From an uncultured Tidjanibacter sp. (GTDB lineage: Bacteria > Bacteroidota > Bacteroidia > Bacteroidales > Rikenellaceae): DNA of 59,407 bases. The stretch is from the NCBI GenBank assembly GCA_944326085.1, contig CALVCL010000007.1:1-59407 (forward strand). Direction: 5' to 3'. Shown here piece after piece: positions 34,685 to 44,136 of the stretch. The translations under genes were made by a program, and so were the position numbers. Position 1 is the stretch's first letter. Each line of letters begins with the position of its first letter. A model generated the notes under the pieces. It worked only from the letters and a program-made list of their open reading frames with translations. It was not told where the DNA came from and made no database searches.

Positions 34685-36655
34685 TTATATGGTGAGAATA
34701 ACGCCTGCCGTTATCCAACGCGGCGGCTGTCGAAGGCCTACAAAGTCGTAGTATTCCGTATTGAATAGGTTTGTAGCCTCGGCATATATTGTCCAGATGT
34801 CCCTGTTCCAGCTAAGTCGGGCATTTATTAGCCAATATGGATTATACGAGGCGTCTAGTGTTTCGTTTCGGTCGTACCACGATGCCGTAACCTCGGCAAC
34901 GAACCCTTTCCAGATGTTGATGCCGCACTGTATGGCGACCTTGTTCTTCATGTAGTCGAGGGTGTATTTCGTGATGCGGTCCGAGGCATCCTTAGATGAA
35001 TGGAGCCATCCGTAACTTACGATAAGGTTGCGGAGTATTTTGCCGCCCGTGTACGATGCGCAAATTTCCACGCCGTAGGTATCGAGTTCGGTGAGCTGTG
35101 TGGACTGCCATTTGTCACCTTCGGGAGTTTCGACCAGTACGTAGTCGATGATGTCCTTGCCGTGACGGTAGAAACCCAGCACACTGGCACTGAAATGATT
35201 CACGGAGTAGTCTGTACCTATTTGGTATGTCATGGCGTGTTCGGGTTTGAGGTTCGGGTCGCCGATGTGCGTTGCCGATGTGTAGTAGAGGTCGGTGAAG
35301 GTCGGCAGACGCATGGAACGTGTGGCACTGGCATTTGCGGTCCAGTTGTTCATGATGCGCTGCTTGACCGACAGACTCCACGACGGGAACGTGCCGTATG
35401 GACTTGCGGCAAGGTTTACCGAACCGGCCAGCGAGGTGCCGCCAAGCTGTGCCTGGTGGCGCAGCCAGCCGTTGAATATGTTGCGCGATTTCTCATGGGT
35501 GTATTGTGCTTCGGCTCCGGGGATGTCCATCGGGGTGTCCATGAGTTCGCCAAGAACGTTACTGTACAGGTGGTTGTATTTGTAGTCTGCTCCCAACGAC
35601 GTTTTACCGGCTATCCAACGGTACGATACGCTCGCTTCAGCACCTACATTGTCTGTCGTGTGGTAATTTGGCTTCCAGCCCTCCGGAGCACCTTTGCCGC
35701 TGCGGTAGAGTTCGTAGCGGTCATTGTTCTTGCGGTAGCTCGCATAAACATTCACCGTGAAGCGTCCGAAGCTGTGATTCCAGCGTGCCGAGGCAAGTGC
35801 CGTCTCGGTGTGCTCAAACTGGTCAGGATAGGCGAGCGAGTAGAAACCGTTTGAACCGAAATCGCGCTGCTGGTATCCAGCCTGTATGTCGAACAGTCCG
35901 GCGGATCGCGTGGTGTATGTTATGCGGGTGTATAGATTTGAATTGTTGAAGTCGGTATTTGCGATGTAACCGTCGCTGCGGCGTATGGAGCCGGCGGCCA
36001 ATACCGAAAGTCCGTTTTTTGTGACCGCTCCGGAGATGTTTGAGTAGAGATAGCCGTATGCTCCTCCGGAAAGTTCCGCCCTCATGTAGTTGGGGCGTAG
36101 CGGTGTGGTCACTATGTTCAGAGCGCCGGAATAGGCCCCGATACCTGTAAGGCCGCTGATGATGTCGATTTCGCCTACGATGTCGAGGTCGACGGGCAGA
36201 CTGTGGCTCTGGTGGCCGGTACGGGCATCCGAAAAATCGATGCCGTTCAGGAGGACCATCGTTTGGTCGTACGACCCGCCTCTGATTGAGATGTCCGCCT
36301 GAATGCCCTTGCCGCCCCTTTCGCGGATGTCGATTGCAGGGTTGAGCCTGAGTACACTTTCGATTGTCTGGAGAGGTGTAACGCTGAGCGTGTCGCGTTT
36401 GTAAACCTCTACCGGGGTGGTGATACCCCTCGTGGGATTTAGTTTCTCGGCCGTCACGTAGAGGGCTTCAATCTCGTCCTGCATGCGGAGCGAGTCGGGT
36501 TGTGCCGCTACGCCCTTTGCATTGAGGGTGAGGATTGACATTGTGACGGACAGCACTCCTATCTTCACCGTCTTGCCGAGCGAAGCGAAGGCACCGTAGC
36601 CTTTCCTTGACCACCTTGTGAAACAACAAATCCCACTTTTAGAAGTCTTTTTCAT
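34685..36655 (-). CDS. TonB-dependent outer-membrane receptor (BtuB-like)
   Basis: A 656-residue TonB-dependent receptor. After an unusually long N-terminus with TRWSRKGYGAFASLGKTVKIG and a signal segment (about 30-51) comes a plug domain (about 70-190): VLRLNPAIDIRERGGKGIQADISIRGGSYDQT (36275-36370; key residues R-G-G-x-x-x-Q) and VEIDIISG-like strands. A 22-stranded barrel fills the rest, ending YYDFVGLRQPPRWITAGVILTI with the last residue hydrophobic. NPNLKPEH-like barrel residues read here as DPNLKPEHAMTY are typical of vitamin or siderophore receptors. Size and sequence resemble the vitamin B12 or small-siderophore class, but the ligand is not established. No cobalamin riboswitch is present upstream. 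A -7 box is at 36704-36711. Confidence 0.88.
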   Translation of the reverse strand: MKKTSKSGICCFTRWSRKGYGAFASLGKTVKIGVLSVTMSILTLNAKGVAAQPDSLRMQDEIEALYVTAEKLNPTRGITTPVEVYKRDTLSVTPLQTIESVLRLNPAIDIRERGGKGIQADISIRGGSYDQTMVLLNGIDFSDARTGHQSHSLPVDLDIVGEIDIISGLTGIGAYSGALNIVTTPLRPNYMRAELSGGAYGYLYSNISGAVTKNGLSVLAAGSIRRSDGYIANTDFNNSNLYTRITYTTRSAGLFDIQAGYQQRDFGSNGFYSLAYPDQFEHTETALASARWNHSFGRFTVNVYASYRKNNDRYELYRSGKGAPEGWKPNYHTTDNVGAEASVSYRWIAGKTSLGADYKYNHLYSNVLGELMDTPMDIPGAEAQYTHEKSRNIFNGWLRHQAQLGGTSLAGSVNLAASPYGTFPSWSLSVKQRIMNNWTANASATRSMRLPTFTDLYYTSATHIGDPNLKPEHAMTYQIGTDYSVNHFSASVLGFYRHGKDIIDYVLVETPEGDKWQSTQLTELDTYGVEICASYTGGKILRNLIVSYGWLHSSKDASDRITKYTLDYMKNKVAIQCGINIWKGFVAEVTASWYDRNETLDASYNPYWLINARLSWNRDIWTIYAEATNLFNTEYYDFVGLRQPPRWITAGVILTI

Positions 36656-36703
36656 AAATGTTTAAAACTTTAAAAGTGTTGTATGCGGATTATTCCGCGG
36701 CGG

Positions 36704-36711
36704 CAAAGATA
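36704..36711 (-). promoter_or_regulatory. -7 box for the TonB-dependent receptor
   Basis: Minus-strand TATCTTTG, 48 bases before the ATG. The short leader contains a small hairpin GCGGA-TTAT-TCCGC at about 36685-36699. Confidence 0.5.
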
Positions 36712-36761
36712 TGTAAATGGTTCGTTATAGTCAGCGGCGGGTGAACGACAGCAAGACAAAA

Positions 36762-36787
36762 ACAGCGCAAACTGCTGTTTGCGCTGT
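36762..36787 (-). terminator. terminator for fba
   Basis: Minus strand: an 11-bp stem ACAGCGCAAAC / GTTTGCGCTGT with a 4-base loop followed by TTTTGTCTTG, 26 bases after the fba stop. Confidence 0.85.
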
Positions 36788-36813
36788 CAGTGTTTTATGC
36801 GTTGGTCGGGCTG

Positions 36814-37806
36814 TTATGCCTTGCCTGCGCTTCCGAGCACATTCTTGCACTTGTGCATGTAGAGTTCCTTGAGCCAGTCGCGAGCCGGACCGAGGTATTT
36901 GCGCGGGTCGAATTCGGCAGGCTTGTTGGCCAGCACTTCGCGTACGGCAGCGGTCATTGCCAGACGGCCGTCGCTGTCGATGTTGATTTTGCAAACGGCG
37001 CTTTCGGCAGCCTTGCGGAGCTGGTCTTCGGGAATACCTATTGCGTCCTTGACGGCACCGCCGTACTTGTTGATGATTTCAACATATTTCTGCGGTACGG
37101 ACGACGAACCGTGGAGTACAATCGGGAAGCCTGGAATACGTTTCTCTATTTCCTCAAGGATGTCGAAACGGAGGGGCGGCGGAACGAGTACGCCGTCGGC
37201 GTTGCGAGTGCACTGTTCCGGACGGAACTTGTTGGCGCCGTGCGAAGTACCTATAGAAATTGCCAGTGAGTCTACGCCTGTTTTGGTTACGAAGTCGATT
37301 ACCTGGTCAGGTTCGGTGTATGTGTGGTGTTCGGCGGAAACCTCGTCCTCGATACCGGCCAGCACGCCAAGCTCGCCTTCTACGGTGACGTCATACTGGT
37401 GGGCATATTCCACAACCTTGCGGGTGAGGGCTATGTTTTCCTCGTAGGGGAGGTGGCTGCCGTCAATCATGACCGACGAGAAACCCATTTCGATGCACGA
37501 TTTGCAGAGTTCGAAGGAGTCGCCGTGGTCGAGGTGGAGGCATATCGGAATATTTTTGCCGAGTTCCTTGGCATATTCCACTGCACCCTGAGCCATGTAG
37601 CGCAGAAGAGTCTGGTTAGCGTATTTGCGTGCGCCGCTCGATACCTGGAGGATTACCGGCGAAGAGGTTTCTACACATGCCTGTATGATGGCCTGCATCT
37701 GCTCCATGTTGTTGAAGTTGAAAGCGGGGATGGCGTATTTGCCGGCCATTGCCTTCTCGAACATCTCCCTGGTGTTTACCAGTCCGAGTTCCTTGTAAGA
37801 TACCAT
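36814..37806 (-). CDS. fba: class II fructose-bisphosphate aldolase
   Basis: A 330-residue zinc-dependent aldolase of glycolysis and gluconeogenesis. Zinc and active-site segments: ICLHLDHGDSFELCKSCIEMGFSSVMIDGSHLP (37440-37540; key residues H-x-D-H-G and M-I-D-G-S), VEGELGVLAGIEDE, SIGTSHGANKF and the phosphate-binding LHGSSSVP and NIDSDGRLAMT. These match class II aldolases of the Bacteroidota type. Length is normal. It is divergent from the fumarase gene and has its own terminator. Confidence 0.96.
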   Translation of the reverse strand: MVSYKELGLVNTREMFEKAMAGKYAIPAFNFNNMEQMQAIIQACVETSSPVILQVSSGARKYANQTLLRYMAQGAVEYAKELGKNIPICLHLDHGDSFELCKSCIEMGFSSVMIDGSHLPYEENIALTRKVVEYAHQYDVTVEGELGVLAGIEDEVSAEHHTYTEPDQVIDFVTKTGVDSLAISIGTSHGANKFRPEQCTRNADGVLVPPPLRFDILEEIEKRIPGFPIVLHGSSSVPQKYVEIINKYGGAVKDAIGIPEDQLRKAAESAVCKINIDSDGRLAMTAAVREVLANKPAEFDPRKYLGPARDWLKELYMHKCKNVLGSAGKA

Positions 37807-37927
37807 GTCGTCAATAGTTTTAAGGTTGATAATGTTATATCAAATGGTTTTTCGTCATTGGTCAGCCGACTGGAAAGCGAACCGTCGGCTCGGAATATTG
37901 CTGTTGCTGTTATTTTCGTAACACTCC

Positions 37928-37960
37928 TTGCACCATATTCCGGCTAAATTCCTATCTTTG
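37928..37960 (+). promoter_or_regulatory. promoter for the fumarase gene
   Basis: TTG at 37928-37930, a 22-base spacer and TATCTTTG at 37953-37960, 117 bases before the ATG. The leader is moderately long with no recognised riboswitch. Confidence 0.6.
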
Positions 37961-38076
37961 CCATTCGGTATTCCAAAGGTAATCAAAAACTGTTGAAGAC
38001 GGGTAATTGTGCGGCGATAATTTTATTTCGCAGCAATCGGCGGTTGCCTTCTCCAATTATAAAAACACATAAAGCA

Positions 38077-39687
38077 ATGTCCGAATTCAAGTATCAGGAA
38101 CCGTTCCCGCTGGGAAAGGACGAAACGAAGTACAGGCTTCTTACAAAAGATTATGTGAGTGTCGAGGAGTGCTGCGGCAGGCGCATTCTGCGAGTTGACC
38201 CGCGCGGTCTCGAGTTGTTGTCGCGAGAGGCTTTTGCCGAAGTGTCGTTTTACCTTCGCGCCGCACACCTCCAGCAGGTTGCCAACATTCTGAAAGACCC
38301 GGAAGCTACCGATAACGACAAGTTCGTGGCATACACCATGCTGCTCAATCAGGTGGTTGCCGCCGAGGGCAAGTTGCCTACATGTCAAGATACTGGTACG
38401 GCAATAGCAATTTGCCGCAAGGGAGAGGATGTTTATACTGGCGCCAACGATGCAGAGGCCATAACCAAAGGAGTGTACGAAACATATCGCGACCGCAATC
38501 TGCGTTATTCCATGGTAGTACCGTTTTCCATGACCGACGAAAAGAACAGCGGCAACAATCTTCCTGCACAGATAGACATCTATTCCGAGCAGGGTAACCA
38601 GTACAAGTTCCTTTTCATTACCAAGGGCGGTGGCTCGGCCAACAAGACCTTCCTGTATCAGCAGACCAAGGCTCTTCTCAACGAGGAGTCGCTCACGAAG
38701 TTCATCAAGGAGAAAATCAAGGACCTCGGCACCTCGGCCTGTCCTCCGTATCATCTTGCAGTTGTTATAGGCGGTACGTCGGCTGAAGCCAACCTTACGG
38801 CAGTGAAGAAGGCCTCGGCAGGTTACTACGATGCCCTTCCCACAAGCGGCAACGAAGGCGGCCGTGCATTCCGTGACCTCGAATGGGAGGCCAAGGTTCT
38901 CAAGATATGTCAGGAGAGCGGTATCGGCGCACAGTTCGGCGGCAAGTATCTGGTTCATGACGTTAAGGTCATCCGTATGCCCCGCCATGCAGCTTCGTGC
39001 CCGGTCGGCATAGGTGTCAGCTGCTCGGCAGACCGTAACATAAAGGCCAAGATTACCGAAGACGGTATCTTTATCGAGGAACTGGAACACAATCCGGCAC
39101 GTTTCCTTCCGGCCGATGCTCCCATCATGAAGCCGGCTGTCGAGATAGACCTCGACGAGGGTATGGACAAGGTTCTCAAGACACTGTCGCAGTATCCCAT
39201 CAAGACTCGTCTTAATATAAAAGGTACTCTCATAGTGGCTCGTGACATTGCCCACGCACGCATCAAACAGATGCTCGACGAGGGCAAGCCGATGCCTGAG
39301 TACATGCTCAAGCATCCGGTTTACTATGCAGGTCCGGCCAAGACTCCGGAAGGCATGCCTTCGGGCAGCTTCGGTCCGACTACGGCAGGCCGTATGGACC
39401 CGTACGTAGACCTCTTCCAGAGCAAGGGCGGTTCGATGATTATGGTTGCCAAGGGTAACCGTTCGCAGGAAGTTACCGACGCATGCCGCAAGCATGGCGG
39501 TTTCTATCTGGGGTCGATAGGCGGTCCGGCAGCAATCCTCGCCAAGGAGAGTATCAAGAGCGTAGAGGTTGTCGATTTCCCGGAACTGGGTATGGAAGCC
39601 GTACGCAAGATATATGTTGAGAACTTCCCGGCGTTCATCATCGTGGACGACAAGGGCAACGACTTCTTCGCAGACTTCAAACACTGA
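38077..39687 (+). CDS. class I (iron-sulfur) fumarate hydratase
   Basis: A 536-residue 4Fe-4S hydro-lyase interconverting fumarate and malate, as in the reductive branch leading to succinate. The start at 38077 ([19 protein letters not shown]) is canonical; an upstream in-frame extension has no homology. Cluster cysteines are in [20 protein letters not shown] and [17 protein letters not shown]. The C-terminal beta domain shows [17 protein letters not shown] and [16 protein letters not shown]. Length and motifs match the single-chain FumA/FumB type. A strong terminator follows at 39709-39745. Confidence 0.95.
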   Translation: MSEFKYQEPFPLGKDETKYRLLTKDYVSVEECCGRRILRVDPRGLELLSREAFAEVSFYLRAAHLQQVANILKDPEATDNDKFVAYTMLLNQVVAAEGKLPTCQDTGTAIAICRKGEDVYTGANDAEAITKGVYETYRDRNLRYSMVVPFSMTDEKNSGNNLPAQIDIYSEQGNQYKFLFITKGGGSANKTFLYQQTKALLNEESLTKFIKEKIKDLGTSACPPYHLAVVIGGTSAEANLTAVKKASAGYYDALPTSGNEGGRAFRDLEWEAKVLKICQESGIGAQFGGKYLVHDVKVIRMPRHAASCPVGIGVSCSADRNIKAKITEDGIFIEELEHNPARFLPADAPIMKPAVEIDLDEGMDKVLKTLSQYPIKTRLNIKGTLIVARDIAHARIKQMLDEGKPMPEYMLKHPVYYAGPAKTPEGMPSGSFGPTTAGRMDPYVDLFQSKGGSMIMVAKGNRSQEVTDACRKHGGFYLGSIGGPAAILAKESIKSVEVVDFPELGMEAVRKIYVENFPAFIIVDDKGNDFFADFKH

Positions 39688-39708
39688 TAATTTAAGTGTG
39701 TCTGTTAT

Positions 39709-39745
39709 AAGCAGGGCTGTCGGAACATTTCCGACAGCCCTGCTT
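39709..39745 (+). terminator. terminator for the fumarase gene
   Basis: A stem of about 16 bp AAGCAGGGCTGTCGGA / TCCGACAGCCCTGCTT with a short loop, followed by GTTTTTGTG. Confidence 0.88.
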
Positions 39746-39843
39746 GTTTTTGTGTTGTGGCATATATAAAAGGAGCGGTGCACACCCCAACCTGTGCACC
39801 GCTCACCGCTGATGTCTGCCGTCAGAAGCGGCAGAGTATGTTT

Positions 39844-41661
39844 TTAGAGGTCGGAATACTTGGGACCTGCATTGTAGGTACCGTTGCGGAGAGTACCGTT
39901 CACGGTAACGTTAGTGTAGGTGTTGTTGGCGTTGTTTGTATTCTCGTGCCAGTCGTTGCCAAGGATAGGCTTGGCCTGCCTGCCCGAACCGTTGCCTTCT
40001 TCAAGACCGGTGATAGTGGAGTTGATGACCTGGCAGTTCGCAATAATGCCAGTGCAGCGACCTGCTATACCGCCGGTATATATTTCTTGGTTGTATCTGT
40101 CAACTCCCCAATTCGCATTGCTGGTGTTGTTTATGATGGCTTCTACCGTGCAGTTGGTTATGGATGAGGCGTTACCTGCCTCGCTGCCTTGATAATCACT
40201 GCCGGAGAATGTGCCTCCAGTCTCTACCGAACCTACAATACCGCCTGCGTAGGCATTCTTGACATCTCGCCACCATGTGGCTGTCTGCTCGATTGTCACG
40301 CTGCCTTTGAATGAGCAGTTGTTGGCTACGATTGCCGAACCGGTCGGTACGAAACCTACAAGACCTCCGGCAAACAGGTGCGATGCATCATCGTGACGGG
40401 TTGCCATGATGTGGCCGTTGACGTGTATGTTCTCCAGAGTGAGTGTGCCGCTGTTTACAACCCCAACTATGTAGCCGCCTTCGGCCATCTTTATGTCACG
40501 GTCACCGCCTTCTACATTGAAGTTCTTGATAGTGGCATTGCCGGTTGTAGTATTGAATATGCCGCCCTGCATCATGCTGCCCGAACCTGTCGCGTTGGAA
40601 ACGTCTATGGTGTGGCCGTTACCGTCGAAAGTTCCTGCGAAATTCTCAATGACAGGGATGGGAACTCCCGACCATGTGATATCTTCGGACATTACGAAGT
40701 TGCCGTTCTTGTTGGCATTGATGAGTTCGCCGAAATTATCACCGTTGACATAGGTTATCTCTTCAGTATTTGCGGTGCCGGTGTTGACTGTGACACGGTA
40801 GCGCATACCTATTTCTATATCCTTGACTGCAAAGCTGGCAGTATATTTCTTGTCGGCAAATACTATCACGTCGAGTTTGCTCGGTTCGGTGGTGAGGTCG
40901 ATGGGGAGCAGTGATGCCCAGTACTCGTTTTTCTGCTCTGAAGTAGTTATACGTACCATTTCGTCATCACCGGAATATACTGTCTCGCCTGTAGTCAGGT
41001 CCATTGCCGCGTGGGCATAGAAGTTCTCGGGCCTATTGTTCTGCATGTCCGTGATGTAAATCTGGATATCCCTTATGGTCTGGCCGTCGAAGCCTTCGAG
41101 AACTATGTCGAGACGCGAGAAGATAGGGCTGAATACCAGACCTGCAGGAAGCTCTACGGTCTCAACTGTCGACTCGATGACAAAGCTTTCGTTCAGTACG
41201 GCAACGCCCATGTTGTGTTTGGTGATGTCACCGTCCTGTACGACGGGCATGTCGAATTCCAGCGAGCCGTTGCCCTTGTGGTTCAGGGTTATGTCACCGA
41301 TGTTGTCGCCGGAGTAGTAGGCGAAGACCTTGGTTATGGTGGTGTTGGCCTCCGGAACGGATATGGTGCCGATGAAGTCGGTTGTATTGCCGTCGGCGGT
41401 GGCTGTAAATGTACCTTCGATTTTCTGACCCTGGTCAGTTACGAAGCATGCGTTGATGACGTCGCTCTGTTCCCACGATGCTTCAAGGTCATTGTATGAT
41501 ACACGGGTTTGGTCTTCGGATATGTAGTCGGACTTGATGGCTGAAGTAATTGTCATTGTCACTTCGCGCATCGAAACCATATCTGCATTGTTGTCACTTG
41601 TAGTACACGACGTTGCACACAATGCTGCAAATGAGCTGATTGCAAACAGTAATTTTTTCAT
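39844..41661 (-). CDS. fimbrillin-like lipoprotein with GLUG repeats
   Basis: A 605-residue surface-type lipoprotein. The ATG at 41661 gives MKKLLFAISSFAALCATSC with lipobox Cys19; the longer frame to 41742 overlaps the small peptide gene in another frame. Residues about 25-330 look like a Bacteroidota fimbrillin (FimA/Mfa-type) domain: DQTRVSYNDLEASWEQSDVI, a LPAGLVFSPIFSRLDIVLEGFD-like core and alternating strands. From about 330 there is a beta-helix-like region with GLUG-type repeats, including GYIVGVVNSGTLT, AGGLVGFVPTG, AGGIVGSVETGG and TGGIAGRCTG, as in some adhesins. It is probably exported through the lipoprotein route and exposed. A 48-codon peptide gene ends 19 bases upstream. Confidence 0.85.
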   Translation of the reverse strand: MKKLLFAISSFAALCATSCTTSDNNADMVSMREVTMTITSAIKSDYISEDQTRVSYNDLEASWEQSDVINACFVTDQGQKIEGTFTATADGNTTDFIGTISVPEANTTITKVFAYYSGDNIGDITLNHKGNGSLEFDMPVVQDGDITKHNMGVAVLNESFVIESTVETVELPAGLVFSPIFSRLDIVLEGFDGQTIRDIQIYITDMQNNRPENFYAHAAMDLTTGETVYSGDDEMVRITTSEQKNEYWASLLPIDLTTEPSKLDVIVFADKKYTASFAVKDIEIGMRYRVTVNTGTANTEEITYVNGDNFGELINANKNGNFVMSEDITWSGVPIPVIENFAGTFDGNGHTIDVSNATGSGSMMQGGIFNTTTGNATIKNFNVEGGDRDIKMAEGGYIVGVVNSGTLTLENIHVNGHIMATRHDDASHLFAGGLVGFVPTGSAIVANNCSFKGSVTIEQTATWWRDVKNAYAGGIVGSVETGGTFSGSDYQGSEAGNASSITNCTVEAIINNTSNANWGVDRYNQEIYTGGIAGRCTGIIANCQVINSTITGLEEGNGSGRQAKPILGNDWHENTNNANNTYTNVTVNGTLRNGTYNAGPKYSDL

Positions 41662-41680
41662 GTCTTTGGGTGATAAGGTT

Positions 41681-41827
41681 TTAAAATGTCTGCCAGCCTG
41701 GAAGATCGCCGCCTTCGCCAAGGTCGCCGGGCGAGGATGCAATGCCGGCTTCTACGCCAATTTCCAATACTTCTACAGTCGGAGCTGTGTAAATACTTTT
41801 TTCGTTGTTGTTAATAATACTTGCCAT
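41681..41827 (-). CDS. 48-residue Bacteroidota small peptide upstream of the GLUG lipoprotein
   Basis: A short reading frame read from the minus strand: ATG at 41827, TAA at 41683-41681, 48 residues. The product begins MASIINNNEKSIYTAPTVEV, continues with LEIGVEAGIASS and ends in an acidic Gly-rich tail, PGDLGEGGDLPGWQTF. The central TAPTVEVLEIGVEAGIASS block (15 or more residues) has the pattern (Y/T)xxPxVExxxIxxExGxxAxS that I know from many short, uncharacterised Bacteroidota peptides encoded near fimbrillin or surface lipoprotein genes. No signal peptide. The gene lies 19 bases upstream of the lipoprotein ATG on the same strand, so the two are probably co-transcribed from the -7 box at 41956-41963. 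Function unknown; a role in signalling or lipoprotein export is speculation. Confidence 0.72.
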   Translation of the reverse strand: MASIINNNEKSIYTAPTVEVLEIGVEAGIASSPGDLGEGGDLPGWQTF

Positions 41828-42297
41828 CCAGCACTTTTATTAAAAAACACAATATTGTTGCCTTACAGTCTTTATTTCCTTTGATCCGTTTTATGTTTCT
41901 ATAACTCTCCATAACATTGGATAGGAAATAAACATTTTGCTTTATTTGAATGGTACAAATATAGTTTATAAAAAACATTAATTAATAATAAGTTTTAAAC
42001 AAAATTTTATCAAGTAACTAACATGGTGTTTTGAAAATGTATGAAATGGGGGAAGGAATATGGCATTTGGGAAATAGTTTACCTTTGGTGTATTGTTATA
42101 ATATCGATTCGATGATGGGGGATAATCGTGCGTGTGGACGGGATATTTGCCGTATATGGTGAAAATGAATATTTTTGTTGGTTGGAAAACACTAAACCGT
42201 GTTCTTGCGCGTTATGACGCATAGGCGATTGTGAAGTTCATAAGGTCTCCGAGGGTCGGGCTTTTGCGGCATAGGCTCGGACGGTAAAACACAAATA
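41828..42297. other. 470-base gene-free divergent region
   Basis: Very AT-rich between 41830 and 42050. It holds the minus-strand -7 box at 41956-41963 and a weak plus-strand TACCTTTG at 42080-42087. I see no Bat gene remnant, RNA gene or repeat. It separates the lipoprotein unit from batD. Confidence 0.6.
41956..41963 (-). promoter_or_regulatory. -7 box for the small peptide / GLUG lipoprotein unit
   Basis: Minus-strand TATATTTG about 130 bases before the small-peptide ATG, in a very AT-rich stretch. No -33 at standard spacing. Confidence 0.45.
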
Positions 42298-44127
42298 ATG
42301 AATATGAATATATATATAAGGCGTATTGCCATTGCTCTGGCGGCGTTGCTGCTGCCTGTAATGGCTCTGGCACAGGAGGTCTCTTTTGATGTCAATGCCC
42401 CCCGGGTAGTGGCAGTGGGGGAGATGTTCCGTGTGGAATATGTGGCCGACACAAAACCAGCCAGCTTCAGGGGGCCGAGTTTCGACGGGTTCGACATATT
42501 GGCCGGTCCGACACTGTCCACGAGTCGTTCCGTATCGATTGTCAACGGCAACATGTCGCAGGAGTCGCGCTATACATATACGTATGTGTTGCAGGGTAAT
42601 ACCGAAGGTGAATATACAGTATCGGCTGCCGAAATAGATGTCAAGAAGAAAACATATACAGTGTCTCCTTTCACGATAAAGGTGATTGCCGAACAAACCT
42701 CACAGGGTGTTGCCGCACATGACGGCACTATGCCATCGCGTCCGTCGCTGGCATCGGATGACATTGTGGTGCGTGCCGTGGTGGACCGCAAGGAAGTGTA
42801 CAAGGGCGAGCCGGTGAAGGTGACATATAAGTTGTATAGGCGTGTGCCGCTCAATCTGGAGAATGCCAGGTTCCCTTCCTATAACGGTTTTTGGGCGCAG
42901 CAGCTCAATATCGATTACGCTCCACAGCGTGAAGAGTTGAACGGCAAGATATACGACATGCACGTCATACGCGAGGATCTGCTTTTTCCGCAGCAGGCTG
43001 GCAAACTGACGATAGAGCCTCTTGAGTTGAGTGTGGTGGCGCAGATTATCATGGAGCCGCGGAGACAGTCCATTATAGATGATTTCTTCGGAGGTCCCAA
43101 CATACAGGAAGTGCGTCGCAGGATAGCAACAGACCCCGTGAGCATAACGGTGAAGGGGTTACCTTCAGGTGCGCCAGAAAGTTTCTCCGGAGCGGTTGGC
43201 GACTTTACTATGGAGACGGTTAGCATACCGTCTGAAGTTGCGGCCAATTCTGCTTTTACGTACGGAATAAAAATCTCTGGTAGTGGCAATCTGCCGCAGG
43301 TACAGGCACCGCAACTCCAGTTGCCGGCATCGTTCGAACAGTATAATGTCAAGACCACAGAGAGCCTTAACAATACGGCGGGCGGAATTTACGGTTACAG
43401 ACAGTTTGATTATCCGGTAATTGCGCGTGTCGCTGGTGATTATGAACTGGAGCCGGTGAAGTTCACATATTTCAATCCCCGTCTACATACGTACGAAACG
43501 TTATCTACACCGCGTGTGTCACTTCACGTACTGCCCGATTCGACAAGTGTATCTGTGTCCGGCAGCGGTGTGATGCTGGGAGGCATTTCGAAGGAGGATA
43601 TTAAGATACTAGGCCGTGACATACGTTTTATCAAGCTCGGCCCGCCGCAGCTTAAAGAGAAAGGCAATCTCTTTTTCGGCAGTTTGGGATATTACGTGAG
43701 TCTGGTTGCCATACTTGCAGTATTTGTAGTGGCACTTGTACAGCTTCGTAAGGTTATGGCCGAAAGACACAACAGCGTACTTATAAAAGGCAAGAGGGCC
43801 AACAAGGTGGCCCTGCAGCGTTTTCGCGCGGCCAAGTCGCATATGGAAAGCGGCAATCAGCGCGGTTTCTACGAAGAGATGCTGAAGGCGCTTTGGGGAT
43901 ATATAGGGGACAAACTTAACATATCGTCTGCAAATCTTACCAAGGAGTACGTGAGGGAGGAACTCGTGAAACGAGGCGTGGTGCCTGATATGGCACAGCG
44001 TTATGTGGACATAATCGTCGAGTGTGAATATGCTCAGTATGCACCATCGGCAACAGGGCGCATGAATGAAGTGTACGGAGCTGGTGTCGAGATAGTCTCC
44101 AAACTTGAAGGTATAATCGGAAAATAG
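42298..44127 (+). CDS. batD: BatD-family protein
   Basis: A 609-residue exported protein of the Bacteroidota aerotolerance (Bat) system. Signal peptide at about 1-25 (ALLLPVMALAQE; an alternative start at 42304 would remove two residues), then several immunoglobulin-like repeats typical of BatD (EVSFDVNAPRVVAVGEMFRVEY, VSPFTIKVIAEQ, VDRKEVYKGEPVKVTYKLYRR). A membrane helix at about 460-480 (GYYVSLVAILAVFVVALVQL) and a cytoplasmic C-terminal region of about 125 residues complete it. BatD is thought to be a periplasm-facing scaffold working with the VWA-domain proteins BatA and BatB, but no such genes are adjacent here. It is followed nine bases later by batE. Confidence 0.9.
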   Translation: MNMNIYIRRIAIALAALLLPVMALAQEVSFDVNAPRVVAVGEMFRVEYVADTKPASFRGPSFDGFDILAGPTLSTSRSVSIVNGNMSQESRYTYTYVLQGNTEGEYTVSAAEIDVKKKTYTVSPFTIKVIAEQTSQGVAAHDGTMPSRPSLASDDIVVRAVVDRKEVYKGEPVKVTYKLYRRVPLNLENARFPSYNGFWAQQLNIDYAPQREELNGKIYDMHVIREDLLFPQQAGKLTIEPLELSVVAQIIMEPRRQSIIDDFFGGPNIQEVRRRIATDPVSITVKGLPSGAPESFSGAVGDFTMETVSIPSEVAANSAFTYGIKISGSGNLPQVQAPQLQLPASFEQYNVKTTESLNNTAGGIYGYRQFDYPVIARVAGDYELEPVKFTYFNPRLHTYETLSTPRVSLHVLPDSTSVSVSGSGVMLGGISKEDIKILGRDIRFIKLGPPQLKEKGNLFFGSLGYYVSLVAILAVFVVALVQLRKVMAERHNSVLIKGKRANKVALQRFRAAKSHMESGNQRGFYEEMLKALWGYIGDKLNISSANLTKEYVREELVKRGVVPDMAQRYVDIIVECEYAQYAPSATGRMNEVYGAGVEIVSKLEGIIGK

Positions 44128-44136
44128 TCGGCTTGT

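Noticed and set aside
36656..36730. Cobalamin riboswitch upstream of the TonB-dependent receptor
   Set aside because: Only about 50 bases lie between the -7 box and the start, with one small hairpin; there is no room for a B12 riboswitch.
38023..39783. 586-codon open frame on the minus strand over the fumarase gene
   Set aside because: Exact antisense of the fumarase coding region; no family match and the fumarase is unmistakable.
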